Assembly: GCA_045114775.1 (NCBI GenBank)
Contig: JBGULC010000010.1
Span: forward strand, 1 to 64,000
Source of the DNA: UBA3792 sp045114775
GTDB taxonomy: Bacteria; Bacillota; Clostridia; Christensenellales; CAG-138
Length of the DNA stretch: 64,000 bases
Direction: 5' to 3'
The position numbers and the translations under genes are program-made. Shown in pieces: positions 40,491 to 48,338 of this stretch (the first letter of the stretch is position 1; the number at the start of each line of letters is the position of its first letter). A model generated the notes under the pieces. The model made no database searches. It was not told the origin of the DNA and was given only the letters and a program-made list of their open reading frames with translations.

Positions 40491-40590
40491 CATTATTTCG
40501 CCGCAAATTATTCGTTTTTCGCTCAGTCGCATACTTCAGTATAGCTCCGTCGCGAAAAACGGATTCTGCCTCCCTTATCAACAGACTGTC

Positions 40591-40650
40591 AGCGTGTCAA
40601 AAGGGTTTTTGACACGCTGCAACGGCGAGGGATCTCCCCCGCCGTTTTTT
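40591..40650 (+). terminator. Double hairpin terminator before paralogue 3
   Basis: AGCGTGTCAAAA/TTTTTGACACGCT (40591-40618) is followed at once by AACGGCG/CGCCGTT (40621-40647) with six T's. The second hairpin repeats 27 bases of that at 40372, showing a local duplication when the paralogue arose. Confidence 0.75.
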
Positions 40651-40658
40651 CTGCGGAA

Positions 40659-40687
40659 TTGCTTTTTGCCCGAATGTATGGTATCAT
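40659..40687 (+). promoter_or_regulatory. Promoter of TIM44-like paralogue 3
   Basis: TTGCTT (40659-40664), 17-base spacer, TATCAT (40682-40687), then AGGAGA before ATG 40722. Confidence 0.7.
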
Positions 40688-40721
40688 TCTGGTATCCGAT
40701 CCGAACAGGAGACCATCCACG

Positions 40722-41687
40722 ATGAAAAAAAGATCCTCGATCCTTCTTGCCGTTCTGCTTGCCGCGGTGCTTCTTACCGTTCTCGTCCCGCGCAAGGGCA
40801 TCGCCGACCTCGGCGACTATTCCGGCGACAGCGATTACGGCGGAAGTTCCGATTCCGGCGGAAGCTACGATTCCGGCGGCAGCTACGATTCCGGCGGCAG
40901 CTACGATTACGGCGGCTCCGACAGCTCCGGCGGCGGCACTTCCTCCTGCTCCAGAGAAGATTGGATCGGACTTTCGTTCGTCTGGATCTTCCTGATCGGC
41001 CCGATATTTATGGCCATTCTGGTTATTTCGCTCATCTGCAGAAAGCAGACGCAGAAAACTTCCTCCCCGCGCACAGCCGTGCCGGGTGCGGCGCGCACGC
41101 CGCTCAACAAACTGACGCCGATCGACCGCTACAAAGCGCTCGACCCGTCCTTCTCGCCCGAAGCGCTTCAGAAGCATCTTTCGGACCTGTACGTAAAGAT
41201 GCAGGAATGCTGCACGAACCGCAACGTCGAGCCGATCCGTCCGTACTTTGCGGACGCGCTCTGGCAGCAGTTCGACCGGCAGATGAAGAACCACCTGAAG
41301 ACGCACCGGATCAATTATGTCGAGAATATCTCCGTGCTGTACGTCGACCTTTGCGGCTTCTATGAGGACAAGGGCGAGGACGTCATCGTTGCCGAGATCC
41401 AGACGCGCATCACGGACTACACCGTGGACAACGAAGCGCACAAGGTGATCTCCGGAAGCAAGGAGCGTCAGAAGATCATGACCTACGAATACGCGCTGTC
41501 CCGTCCGATCGAACGGCGCGCCAAACAGAACGCGCAGGGCGCGGTCGTGCGGGTCTGCCCGAACTGCGGCGCGGAGCTCACGGTCAACGAGACCGTGAAG
41601 TGTCCGTACTGCGATTCCGTCGTGACCTTCGGCGACCACGACTGGACCATCTATTCGATCAAGGGCATTTCGCAGCGGACGGTATAA
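40722..41687 (+). CDS. TIM44-like domain and zinc-ribbon membrane protein, paralogue 3
   Basis: A 321-residue protein. Signal helix (5-25), a YDSGGS repeat loop (about 32-75), membrane helix (LSFVWIFLIGPIFMAILVISLI), TIM44-like domain (LTPIDRYKALDPSFSPEALQ, VEPIRPYFADALWQQFDRQ, MTYEYALSRPIERR) and zinc ribbon (CPNCGAELTVNETVKCPYC). About two thirds of the inner domain is identical to paralogue 2. It has its own promoter and terminators around it, so it can be regulated apart from the first two. Function unknown. Confidence 0.8.
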   Translation: MKKRSSILLAVLLAAVLLTVLVPRKGIADLGDYSGDSDYGGSSDSGGSYDSGGSYDSGGSYDYGGSDSSGGGTSSCSREDWIGLSFVWIFLIGPIFMAILVISLICRKQTQKTSSPRTAVPGAARTPLNKLTPIDRYKALDPSFSPEALQKHLSDLYVKMQECCTNRNVEPIRPYFADALWQQFDRQMKNHLKTHRINYVENISVLYVDLCGFYEDKGEDVIVAEIQTRITDYTVDNEAHKVISGSKERQKIMTYEYALSRPIERRAKQNAQGAVVRVCPNCGAELTVNETVKCPYCDSVVTFGDHDWTIYSIKGISQRTV

Positions 41688-41821
41688 TGCCGTTCGGTCT
41701 GCCGCTGCGCTCCCCCGTCGTTGCGGCGATGATGCGCAGCGCCGGTCGTAAGCGCTCCGCCCTGTTCTTCCCCGTGCAAAAACCATACGGAACGCCGGGG
41801 ACGGTTTTCCGGGAAAACAAA

Positions 41822-41858
41822 AACGAGGACTCCTTATCGGGAGCCCTCGTCTTTTTTT
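41822..41858. terminator. Bidirectional terminator between paralogue 3 and htpG
   Basis: ACGAGGACTCC pairs with GGGAGCCCTCGT; seven T's follow on the plus strand and a T-rich run on the minus strand. Confidence 0.9.
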
Positions 41859-41862
41859 GTTC

Positions 41863-43725
41863 TTACATCAGCTTCAGGACCGCTTCCGCAAACGCGGCGG
41901 GATCGTCCAAAGGCAGGCCCGCAACGAGCTTCGCCTGCGCAAGCAGCAGCTCGGCATATTCCCTGAGCTTCTCGTCGTCGAGCGAGGAAAGCTTTGCGTA
42001 GACCGGATGGTCCGGGTTCAGGTCGAGGTGGAACGTCATCGGCAGGTTCGCGCCGTTCGGCATCTGCCGCAGCACCTTGTACATCTCCACGCTCATGCCC
42101 TCGTCGCCCGAAAGACACGCCGCGGCGTTCTTCAGCCGGTCGGTGAGCCGCACGTCGAGCACCTTGTCGCCCAAAGCGTTTTTGATGCGCTCCAGAAGCG
42201 GCTTTTCCGTTTCCGCGCGCTGCTCAAACGCCTTCTTTTCGTCCTCGGTGGAAAGGTCGAGGTCCGGGTCGGAGACCGAGCGGAATTCCTTGTCCTGATA
42301 TTTCTCGAGGATGCGCAGCGCAAACTCGTCCACGTCTTCGGTCAGGCACAGGATGTCATAGCCCAGATCCGCCACGCGCTCCGCCTGCGGGAGCTTCTTG
42401 ACCTGAGAGAGCGTATCGCCCGCGGCATAGTAGATATGCTTCTGCGCCTCGGGCATCGCGTCGACATACTCCTTCAGCGTAACGAGCTTATCCTCCTTAC
42501 GCGACCAGAACAGCAGCGTGTCCTTCAAAAAGTCCTTGTTCATGCCGAACTTATCGTACACGCCGAACTTCAGCGTGCGGCCGAAGGATTTATAGAAGTC
42601 CTCGTAGGCCTCGCGCTCCTCGCGCTGCATCCTCAAAAGCTCCGCGAGGATTTTCTTTTTAAGGTTGTTTGCGATGGCGGAGAGCTGCCGGTCGTGCTGC
42701 AGCATCTCGCGCGAGATGTTCAGCGAGAGGTCAGGAGAGTCGACAAGGCCCTGCACGAAGTTGAAATACTCCGGCAACAGCTCCTCGCAGTGCTCCATGA
42801 TCATGACGCCGTTCGCGTAAAGCTTCAGGCCGCGCTTATAGTCCTTCGTGTTGAAGTCGAACGGCGGTTTCTTCGGAAGATACAGAAGCGCCGTATAGGA
42901 GAGCATGCCCTCGGTGTTGATGTGAAGCGTACTTGCGGGCTCCTCGTAGTCGTGGAACGCGTCGCGGTAGAACTGCGCGTATTCCTCCTTGGTGATCTCG
43001 TTCTTGTTCTTGCGCCAAAGCGGGACGCGGCTGTTCAGGATCTTGTCCTCGACGATCGTTTCGTATTCGTCGCTGTCCTCCTTCTTGCGCGAGCGCTCGA
43101 CCTGCATCTTGATCGGATAGCGGATGTAGTCGCTGTATTTCTTGACAAGGCTCTCGAGCCGGTAGGTCTCCAAGAATTCGCCGAAAGCTTCCTCCTCGCC
43201 GTCGTCCTTCAGGGTCAGCACGATCTTCGTGCCGATCGGCTCGTAGCTGCAGGGCTTTACCGTATAGCCGTCCTCGCCCTCGGACTCCCAGACCGCGGGC
43301 TCCTCGCCTTCCTTATGCGAATACACCGTGACCTTTTTCGCGACCATGAACGCCGCGTAGAAGCCGACGCCGAACTTGCCGATGATGTCGACGTCCTCGG
43401 CGTCCGCATGCTCGGTCTTGAAGGCCTGCGTGCCGCTCTTTGCGATCGTGCCGAGATTTTGCTCAAGCTCGGCCGCGCTCATGCCGCAGCCGTCGTCGGT
43501 GACCGTCAGCGTCCTTTCGGCCTTATTCGGCTCCAGCCGGATCGTGAACTGCTCGCGGTCGAGGCCTGTTTCGCCGCGCTGCATGGCGGCGTAGTAGCGC
43601 TTGTCGATCGCGTCCGACGCGTTGCTGATCAGCTCTCTCAAAAAGATCTCGCGATGGGTATAGATCGAATGGATCATCAGATCCAGTAGCTTCTTGGATT
43701 CCGTTTTGAACTGTTTCTTGCTCAT
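41863..43725 (-). CDS. htpG: Molecular chaperone HtpG (bacterial Hsp90)
   Basis: A 620-residue ATP-dependent chaperone. The GHKL ATPase domain is complete: FLRELISNASDAIDK, VTDDGCGMS, NLGTIAKSGT and GKFGVGFYAAFM. The middle domain has RYPIKMQ, NINTEGM-like LHINTEGMLSY and the catalytic-loop segment GLVDSPDLSLNISREMLQ; the C-terminal dimerisation domain ends LKLM. The ATG at 43725 (GAGG upstream) is favoured over one 25 codons earlier. A CIRCE operator overlies the transcription start, so HrcA should control it. Confidence 0.96.
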   Translation of the reverse strand: MSKKQFKTESKKLLDLMIHSIYTHREIFLRELISNASDAIDKRYYAAMQRGETGLDREQFTIRLEPNKAERTLTVTDDGCGMSAAELEQNLGTIAKSGTQAFKTEHADAEDVDIIGKFGVGFYAAFMVAKKVTVYSHKEGEEPAVWESEGEDGYTVKPCSYEPIGTKIVLTLKDDGEEEAFGEFLETYRLESLVKKYSDYIRYPIKMQVERSRKKEDSDEYETIVEDKILNSRVPLWRKNKNEITKEEYAQFYRDAFHDYEEPASTLHINTEGMLSYTALLYLPKKPPFDFNTKDYKRGLKLYANGVMIMEHCEELLPEYFNFVQGLVDSPDLSLNISREMLQHDRQLSAIANNLKKKILAELLRMQREEREAYEDFYKSFGRTLKFGVYDKFGMNKDFLKDTLLFWSRKEDKLVTLKEYVDAMPEAQKHIYYAAGDTLSQVKKLPQAERVADLGYDILCLTEDVDEFALRILEKYQDKEFRSVSDPDLDLSTEDEKKAFEQRAETEKPLLERIKNALGDKVLDVRLTDRLKNAAACLSGDEGMSVEMYKVLRQMPNGANLPMTFHLDLNPDHPVYAKLSSLDDEKLREYAELLLAQAKLVAGLPLDDPAAFAEAVLKLM

Positions 43726-43748
43726 ATTCTCGCCTCGAAAACTCATTT

Positions 43749-43775
43749 TTAGCACTCTCGTCTCCCGAGTGCCAG
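43749..43775 (-). promoter_or_regulatory. CIRCE operator (HrcA binding site) of htpG
   Basis: Plus strand TTAGCACTC, nine bases, GAGTGCCAG: the consensus TTAGCACTC-N9-GAGTGCTAA with only the last positions of one arm changed. It lies between the -10 box and the start codon and covers the predicted transcription start. Confidence 0.9.
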
Positions 43776-43779
43776 ACAT

Positions 43780-43808
43780 ATCATAGCGCCGCGCATACAA
43801 AAAAGCAA
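43780..43808 (-). promoter_or_regulatory. Promoter of htpG
   Basis: Minus strand TTGCTT (43808-43803), 17-base spacer, TATGAT (43785-43780). It gives a start near 43773 inside the CIRCE element. Confidence 0.8.
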
Positions 43809-43833
43809 GCCCTTCTGGGAAGAGTTTGCTTTC
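43799..43833 (-). terminator. Terminator overlapping the htpG -35 box
   Basis: On the minus strand AGCAA..CTCTTC pairs with GAAGGGC..TTGCT around CCA, followed by TTTTT. The final TTGCTT of the hairpin is at the same time the htpG -35 element. Confidence 0.6.
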
Positions 43834-43849
43834 GTTTCACAATTTCGTC

Positions 43850-43947
43850 GGAGCATGCTCGGCTCTGCTCACGGCAGCGGTTATGCTTTGTAATTGGCGA
43901 ATGTCGATCTCCGTGAACCGCAGCCGCTCACCCGCTTCGCATGCTCC
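43850..43947. repeat. Large imperfect inverted repeat
   Basis: GGAGCATGC (43850-43858) pairs with GCATGCTCC (43939-43947), and inside it GCGGTT (43877-43882) with AACCGC (43916-43921). The region has no gene. Part of the left arm recurs at 44087-44111. Confidence 0.6.
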
Positions 43948-44060
43948 TCCTCTCCGCAAAAAGTCTCGCTCGGTTTTTCTGCTCGGTTGTAAACGCCCTC
44001 ACAACGAAAAACCTTCGCTACCAACTCTTTGCGGGAACGCGCCTGCGGCGCGATGGCAGG

Positions 44061-44111
44061 AAGCTTTTCCCTTGCGGAAAAGCTTTGTATGCTCGGCTTT
44101 GCTCGCGGCAA
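44061..44111. repeat. 10-bp perfect hairpin followed by a second copy of the GCTCGGCT element
   Basis: AAGCTTTTCC (44061-44070) pairs perfectly with GGAAAAGCTT (44076-44085). Next to it, 44087-44111 repeats 43853-43876 with three or four changes. The hairpin lies just after the stop of the MATE-ATPase gene on the minus strand, but no U-run follows. Confidence 0.55.
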
Positions 44112-44127
44112 GTCGCCTGTGCGATTT

Positions 44128-45885
44128 TCAGAACGCCAGCGTCAGGTTGTTCCATCCCAGGGAGTTCAGGTAATTGGCGTCCTTCGCGGTCTTCATGACC
44201 ATCCGGATGCCGACGTGCGCGGCGGGATCGTCCGATTCGTGCAGCTTCAGATAGTGCACCGGGTCGAAATGCACGCAGTCGTCGCGGATGCGAAGCACGC
44301 GGTCCTGTCCTTCCAGCACCAACCGGACGTCGATGTGGTGCTTTTTCCGATCCGCGCCGAAGCCGTATGTCACGATGTTGATCGTCATCTCCTCGAGGCA
44401 CAGCCCGATCAGCATGCTTTCGCGTTGGGAAAGCCCGTGCGACCGGCAGAACGCAACGACGTTCTCCGAAGCGGCGATCGCGTCCTGCTCGCTTCGGATC
44501 GAACGCTCGAAACAGTTTTCCTCCGGCGTGCCGAATTCCGGCTTCAGCATGCTGTAAGCGTCGGAGGACAGCGTGATCCGTCCGCGGCGAATCCAGACGA
44601 TGATCGAGAACGCCGCAAGGGCGAACGTCTCCCCGCAAAGAAAACAGAGCCAGATGCCGGTGATGTCGAGGAACCGACTCAGCACGAACGCAAACAGCGC
44701 GGGAAAGGCGAAATTCTGCAGAACGGAGATCAGCTCCGCGAAGCCGATGCGATCGACGCCCTGATAATAGTTCTTGAACGCGGAGTTCAAGGACGACGGA
44801 ACGAGCGACAGGACGAAGAGACGAAGTCCGGTCGCGGCGATTCGGACGGCTTCGGCATTGTCGCCTAAGAACAGCTTTACGAGCGGAGCGGCGACGAGCA
44901 GCTCGATCGCCATGACGGCAAGGTCGAGCAGGATCGCGTAGAACGTCATCAGGCGGACCAGCTCACAGATGGATCTTCGGTCGCGATCGGTATAGAAAAC
45001 GGATGCGAGCATCATCGCAACGGAGCCGATGCCGGTGCCGAAGCAGTAGCAGATATTGCCGACCGTGCTGATGACTGAGTACGCGGCGACGGCAACCGTT
45101 CCGTCGGCCGTCGCCTCCAGCAGGCGATTAAGCAGAAGCACCAGCAGCACGGTGCTGATCTGGTTGACGACCGTCGGGACGCCGCAGGACAGAAGCTCTT
45201 TGAAAACACGCCGGCGCATCAAACGGAAGCGAAAGCGGAACAGACAGTCCTTCCGGAAGAAGTACGTAAGCCCGATCGCGAGCGCAATGTAATAGCTCAG
45301 CGTGGACGCAAGCCCCATCCCGAACGTGCCGCCGCGGAACACGAATACGTTCAGAAGATCGAAAGCGACGTCGGAAACGGTCATCGCGGCGACGGCGGCG
45401 ATCAGCCGCGTCCGCTTGCCGGAAAGCTGCAGAAACGGGACCATGACCTGCGCGCAGAGAAACGCCGGCGCACCGAGGATAAAGCCCTTGATGTAATCCG
45501 TCGTCAGCTTGGAGACGGGGTTGTCCGCCGAAGGCGCTCCGGCGCCCAGAAGACGCGTGAGCGGCCTCAGAAGCGAGAAGACCAAAATCAGTCCGACCGC
45601 CGAGATCGCGACGGAAAGGAACATGGCGGTCGTGTAGCACGCGTCGGTGCCTTCGCGGTCGCCGCTGCCGATCGTTTTGCCGCAGACGATCTGCACGCCC
45701 GCGGAAATCATGCTGCCGAGCGCGGCGAACACCAGAAGCAGCGGCGTCGCAAACCCGTACGCGCTCATGGAATCCACGCCGAGGAATCTGCCGATCATGA
45801 TGCTGTCGATCAGCATGCACAGCGTCACGGTCATCGTCGATACGATCTGCGTGACCAGCATTTCACGAAACAGTTTTTTTATCAT
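44128..45885 (-). CDS. MATE-type transporter fused to an RsbW-like HATPase domain
   Basis: A 585-residue protein. Residues 1-440 form a 12-helix MatE domain (MLIDSIMIGRFLGVDSMSAYG; second repeat GVPTVVNQIST...VAAYSVISTVGNI). The last 140 residues are a HATPase_c_2 fold: helical SEQDAIAASENVVAFCRSHG, the N-box-like IGLCLEEMTINIVTYGF, a D-x-C G1-type element in LRIRDDCVHFDP, and GIRMVMKTA near the end. Anti-sigma kinases such as RsbW and SpoIIAB have this ATPase. A transporter carrying it at the cytoplasmic end suggests sensing or phosphorylation linked to transport. AGGAGA-like CGGAGA is 8 bases before the ATG. An open frame extends upstream but has no valid start. Confidence 0.82.
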   Translation of the reverse strand: MIKKLFREMLVTQIVSTMTVTLCMLIDSIMIGRFLGVDSMSAYGFATPLLLVFAALGSMISAGVQIVCGKTIGSGDREGTDACYTTAMFLSVAISAVGLILVFSLLRPLTRLLGAGAPSADNPVSKLTTDYIKGFILGAPAFLCAQVMVPFLQLSGKRTRLIAAVAAMTVSDVAFDLLNVFVFRGGTFGMGLASTLSYYIALAIGLTYFFRKDCLFRFRFRLMRRRVFKELLSCGVPTVVNQISTVLLVLLLNRLLEATADGTVAVAAYSVISTVGNICYCFGTGIGSVAMMLASVFYTDRDRRSICELVRLMTFYAILLDLAVMAIELLVAAPLVKLFLGDNAEAVRIAATGLRLFVLSLVPSSLNSAFKNYYQGVDRIGFAELISVLQNFAFPALFAFVLSRFLDITGIWLCFLCGETFALAAFSIIVWIRRGRITLSSDAYSMLKPEFGTPEENCFERSIRSEQDAIAASENVVAFCRSHGLSQRESMLIGLCLEEMTINIVTYGFGADRKKHHIDVRLVLEGQDRVLRIRDDCVHFDPVHYLKLHESDDPAAHVGIRMVMKTAKDANYLNSLGWNNLTLAF

Positions 45886-45919
45886 TGCCCAAATCTCCGC
45901 TGACAGTTGCTCTTCGGAG

Positions 45920-45948
45920 AGTATAGCACAGATCTGCGCGGGAATCAA
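45920..45948 (-). promoter_or_regulatory. Promoter of the MATE-ATPase gene
   Basis: Minus strand TTGATT (45948-45943), 17-base spacer, TATACT (45925-45920), 35 bases before the ATG. Confidence 0.75.
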
Positions 45949-46082
45949 CGCCGATCGACGGGTCTTTTCCGACCCGTTCGTTTTTTTGACGCGACGGAAA
46001 CGCGCATCCGTTCCGGCGTCGAAACGGATGCGCGGTCTTTGGAGGCGTGAAACGCCGGATGAAGTTCGCCCGATGCGGTCGA

Positions 46083-46559
46083 TCAGCCGTTCAGCAGATA
46101 CCCCGCGAAATTCAGGTATCCCGCAAAGCAGAGCCAGAGAAGATAGGGGATCTGTAAAAGCCCCGCCCACTTGCGTACGCGGTAAAACGCGACGGTCATC
46201 CAGATCGAAAGCCCGAGGATGCCCAGGAGCACAAAGAACGCGGCCAGCCGCAGCGAGAGCGCGAAGAACAGCGGCGACCAGAGGAAGTTCAGCACGAGCT
46301 GCGCGAAGAACGGGATCAGCGCGTCCTTCCATCCGCGCGGCTTCGCGTTCCATACGAGCCCGGCGGAAAGCCCCATCAGAAGATAAAGGATCGTCCATGC
46401 GGTGATGAACACCCACGGCGGCGGCTGCAGCGCGGGCTGCGGAAGCGCCGCGTTCGCTTTCATGCCGTTTGCGGAAATCAGGGAGGAAAGCCCGCCGACC
46501 GCAAGCGGCAGCAGAGCCCACAGAAGATACGAAAGATCGGTTTTTTGCTTCTTGTTCAT
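46083..46559 (-). CDS. TspO/MBR family protein
   Basis: A 158-residue five-helix membrane protein of the TspO family, which binds tetrapyrroles and cholesterol-like ligands. Conserved features: ALQPPPWVFITAWTILYLLMG, LNFLWSPLFF, and LLQIPYLLWLCFAGYLN. The ATG at 46559 is chosen for the family start. It has no good Shine-Dalgarno, and a TATACT box ends 6 bases before it, so the transcript may be leaderless. The link of TspO to corrinoid or porphyrin metabolism is of interest given the B12-dependent mutase a few kilobases away, but it is not in the same unit. Confidence 0.92.
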   Translation of the reverse strand: MNKKQKTDLSYLLWALLPLAVGGLSSLISANGMKANAALPQPALQPPPWVFITAWTILYLLMGLSAGLVWNAKPRGWKDALIPFFAQLVLNFLWSPLFFALSLRLAAFFVLLGILGLSIWMTVAFYRVRKWAGLLQIPYLLWLCFAGYLNFAGYLLNG

Positions 46560-46672
46560 GGTTCCAGTATACGCAGTTTTGACGCGGCACATGTAAAAAT
46601 TTTTTTGAAAATGATAAAACCAAAACACCGTTTCGATTATCTTATTCAGGAAGGCATAGAAGGAGCATGCGC

Positions 46673-47267
46673 ATGACGTTTTACGACTTGATCAGAGCCG
46701 CGCTTCTGAAGGACGCAGAAGAGCATCCCTATCCGGGAAACCGCGGCGAGTCGGGTCAGCCTTCAACTATGAATCTGAAACGGGACTACACGGCGATCGC
46801 AATGGACGTGAAGCTGGCGCAGGGGGGGCGATCGCGCAGCCATGGACCGGATCATTGCGGACGTGCAGGATTCGGTCTATTATACGTGTCTGAGCATACT
46901 CCATAACGGCGAAGAGGCGCAGGACGCGACGCAGGACGTGCTGTGCTCGGTGTTTACGAAGCTGAACACGCTCCGCGATCCGGGCGCGTATATCGGTTGG
47001 GTCAACCGCATCACGGCAAACGTCTGCAAGCTGCGGCTGTCGAAATCCGGCCGCGAAGTATTTTTGCAGTCGGACGAGGACGGGAACGATCCGTTCGCAA
47101 TGTTTGAGCAGGTCGACGAAAGCGCCGTGCCGGACAAGGCGATCGACAATGTGAAGGGCATACCGAAGAAGATCACGATCAACGAGCTGCACGAGCTTCA
47201 GACCAACGGACTCCCGAAAGGCATGAACGGCTCAACGGTCCGCATCGAGCTCACGGCCGACAAATGA
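46673..47267 (+). pseudogene. Sigma-70-like (region 2) gene with frameshift in a G7 tract and foreign C-terminus
   Basis: AAGGAG precedes ATG 46673. The frame reads a sigma-like start (LKRDYTAIAMDVKLAQGG) and breaks at seven G's (46822-46828); with six G's it would run on as DRAAMDRIIADVQDSVYYTC and a full region 2 (EEAQDATQDVLCSVFTKL, YIGWVNRITANVCKLRL). After VPDKAIDN, where region 4 should begin, the protein instead ends VKGIPKKITINELHEL...VRIELTADK, which is not a sigma region 4. So both a frameshift and a replaced or deleted C-terminal domain are visible. The downstream frame alone (from ATG 46842) would lack the first helix. Confidence 0.75.
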
Positions 47268-47271
47268 AATC

Positions 47272-47300
47272 AGGACCCGCATCCCGCGGGTCCTTTCTTA
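47272..47300. terminator. Terminator after the sigma-like gene
   Basis: AGGACCCGC pairs with GCGGGTCCT around ATCCC, then TTCTT. Confidence 0.85.
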
Positions 47301-47315
47301 TGCGCAGCGATTCTC

Positions 47316-47879
47316 TCAACAAAACGCGCGATCGATCTCTTCTTCGGTTTTTCTCAGGATCGCTTCCGTGTCCGCATTCCAAAGGTCGATCCCTTCGGCT
47401 GCAAAAAGCGTCGCGTCTTCGATCCCGTAGAACTCCTGCCCGAGCCCTTTCACATAACCGAAGCCGTAGGCGTGGTCCCGCACCGGACCGCCCGCGGTCG
47501 CGACGTAATAGAGCTTTTTTGCCCGGCAGAGCGTAAGCGGCCGGTCGCTGTCCGTATAATAAAAGGTCAGCCCGACGACGTTGATCTGCTCAAAATACTG
47601 CTTCAGCGCAGCGGGGAAGCTGAGGTCCCAGTGCGGCGCGGCGACGACGACCGTGTCGGCGCTTTGGAATTGCTTTGCAAGGTCGAACATCGGATCGGAA
47701 AAATCGCCCGCCGCGATGCAGGCGTCGCGCTTAAGGAGAAACGCCTCGTCCGTTTTCGGAAAGTCGATCTCAATGGGCCGGACGGTCTCGACCGGACCGG
47801 AAAGGTGCATGAGCACCCTCTTTGCAAGCCTTCTTGTGCGCGAATCGGTTCGCACGCACGCGTCGATGAACAGGATCAT
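47316..47879 (-). CDS. Flavodoxin-fold NAD(P)H-dependent oxidoreductase
   Basis: A 187-residue protein of the flavodoxin_2/NAD(P)H dehydrogenase (quinone)/FMN-azoreductase type. It has the first-strand loop DACVRTDSRTRRLAKRVL (FMN phosphate loop), the AAPHWDLSFPAALKQYFEQ segment that binds FMN, and YYVATAGGPVRDHAYGFGYVKG, typical of azoreductases. It should transfer electrons from NAD(P)H to quinones or nitro/azo compounds in the cytosol. AAAGGAGA is just before the ATG. A palindromic repeat (47898-48004) occupies its upstream region, and I see no clean promoter. Confidence 0.85.
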   Translation of the reverse strand: MILFIDACVRTDSRTRRLAKRVLMHLSGPVETVRPIEIDFPKTDEAFLLKRDACIAAGDFSDPMFDLAKQFQSADTVVVAAPHWDLSFPAALKQYFEQINVVGLTFYYTDSDRPLTLCRAKKLYYVATAGGPVRDHAYGFGYVKGLGQEFYGIEDATLFAAEGIDLWNADTEAILRKTEEEIDRAFC

Positions 47880-47897
47880 GGTTGTCTCCTTTCGGTA

Positions 47898-48004
47898 TAT
47901 GCCTTCGAGGGGAAGACGGATCGGCAAAGCCGGGACGGATGAGGTGTTCTCACGCGCAGGCAGCACCTCATCACCGCTTCGCGGAGCTTCTCCTCAAGGA
48001 GGAG
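47898..48004. repeat. Interspersed palindromic repeat, copy R1
   Basis: Contains GGATGAGGTGTTCTC against GCACCTCATCACCG and ends GCTTCTCCTCAAGGAGGAGC. Same family as copies at 49280, 50795, 58366 and 58561 (shared parts: GATGAGGTG, CTTCCCCT-GAGGGGAAG). Confidence 0.75.
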
Positions 48005-48053
48005 CCTTATTTTTTATTATATCATGGATTGGATCAAAAAACAAGAAAGCGGC

Positions 48054-48263
48054 TTACTCGCCGCTTTCTTTGATGTATTCGATGATATCGGAAACCGTAC
48101 AATCGAGAATAAAGCAAAGCTCGTTCAGCGTTTTCGTCGTGATCGGCGCGCCGTGCTTCATCCGGTAGATCGTGTTTGCGGACACGCCCTGCCGGTAGAT
48201 CAGCTCGTATGTCGATATGTCGCGCCTGTTCAGCGTTTCCCAGAAGGGACGATAGGAGATCAT
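48054..48263 (-). CDS. Small XRE-family (Cro/C1) regulator
   Basis: A 69-residue HTH protein: TYELIYRQGVSANTIYRMKHG is the recognition part, followed by KTLNELCFILDCTVSDIIEY, typical of HTH_26/YozG-like regulators. A divergent promoter region of 154 bases separates it from two small genes. A near-perfect palindrome (48319-48332) lies in the spacer of the divergent promoter and is a reasonable operator. Its own promoter seems to be an extended TGC-TATGAT about 30 bases upstream. Confidence 0.88.
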   Translation of the reverse strand: MISYRPFWETLNRRDISTYELIYRQGVSANTIYRMKHGAPITTKTLNELCFILDCTVSDIIEYIKESGE

Positions 48264-48309
48264 GCCGATAGCTTTCCCTGTTTTTCTTAATCATAGCATG
48301 GTTAATCTA

Positions 48310-48338
48310 TTGACTATGCCTAATATATTAAGTATAAT
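48310..48338 (+). promoter_or_regulatory. Promoter with embedded palindrome CCTAATATATTAAG
   Basis: TTGACT (48310-48315), 17-base spacer, TATAAT (48333-48338). The spacer contains the inverted repeat 48319-48332. It drives the genes at 48418 and 48872 and is probably bound by the XRE protein. Confidence 0.8.

Noticed and set aside
41857..43689. 610-residue plus-strand frame opposite htpG
   Set aside because: Shadow of the codon pattern of htpG, without start signal.
44128..46623. Single 831-residue protein joining the MATE-ATPase gene to sequence upstream
   Set aside because: The upstream part overlaps TspO antisense, lacks a start signal and includes the MATE promoter; the start at 45885 gives a proper MATE N-terminus.
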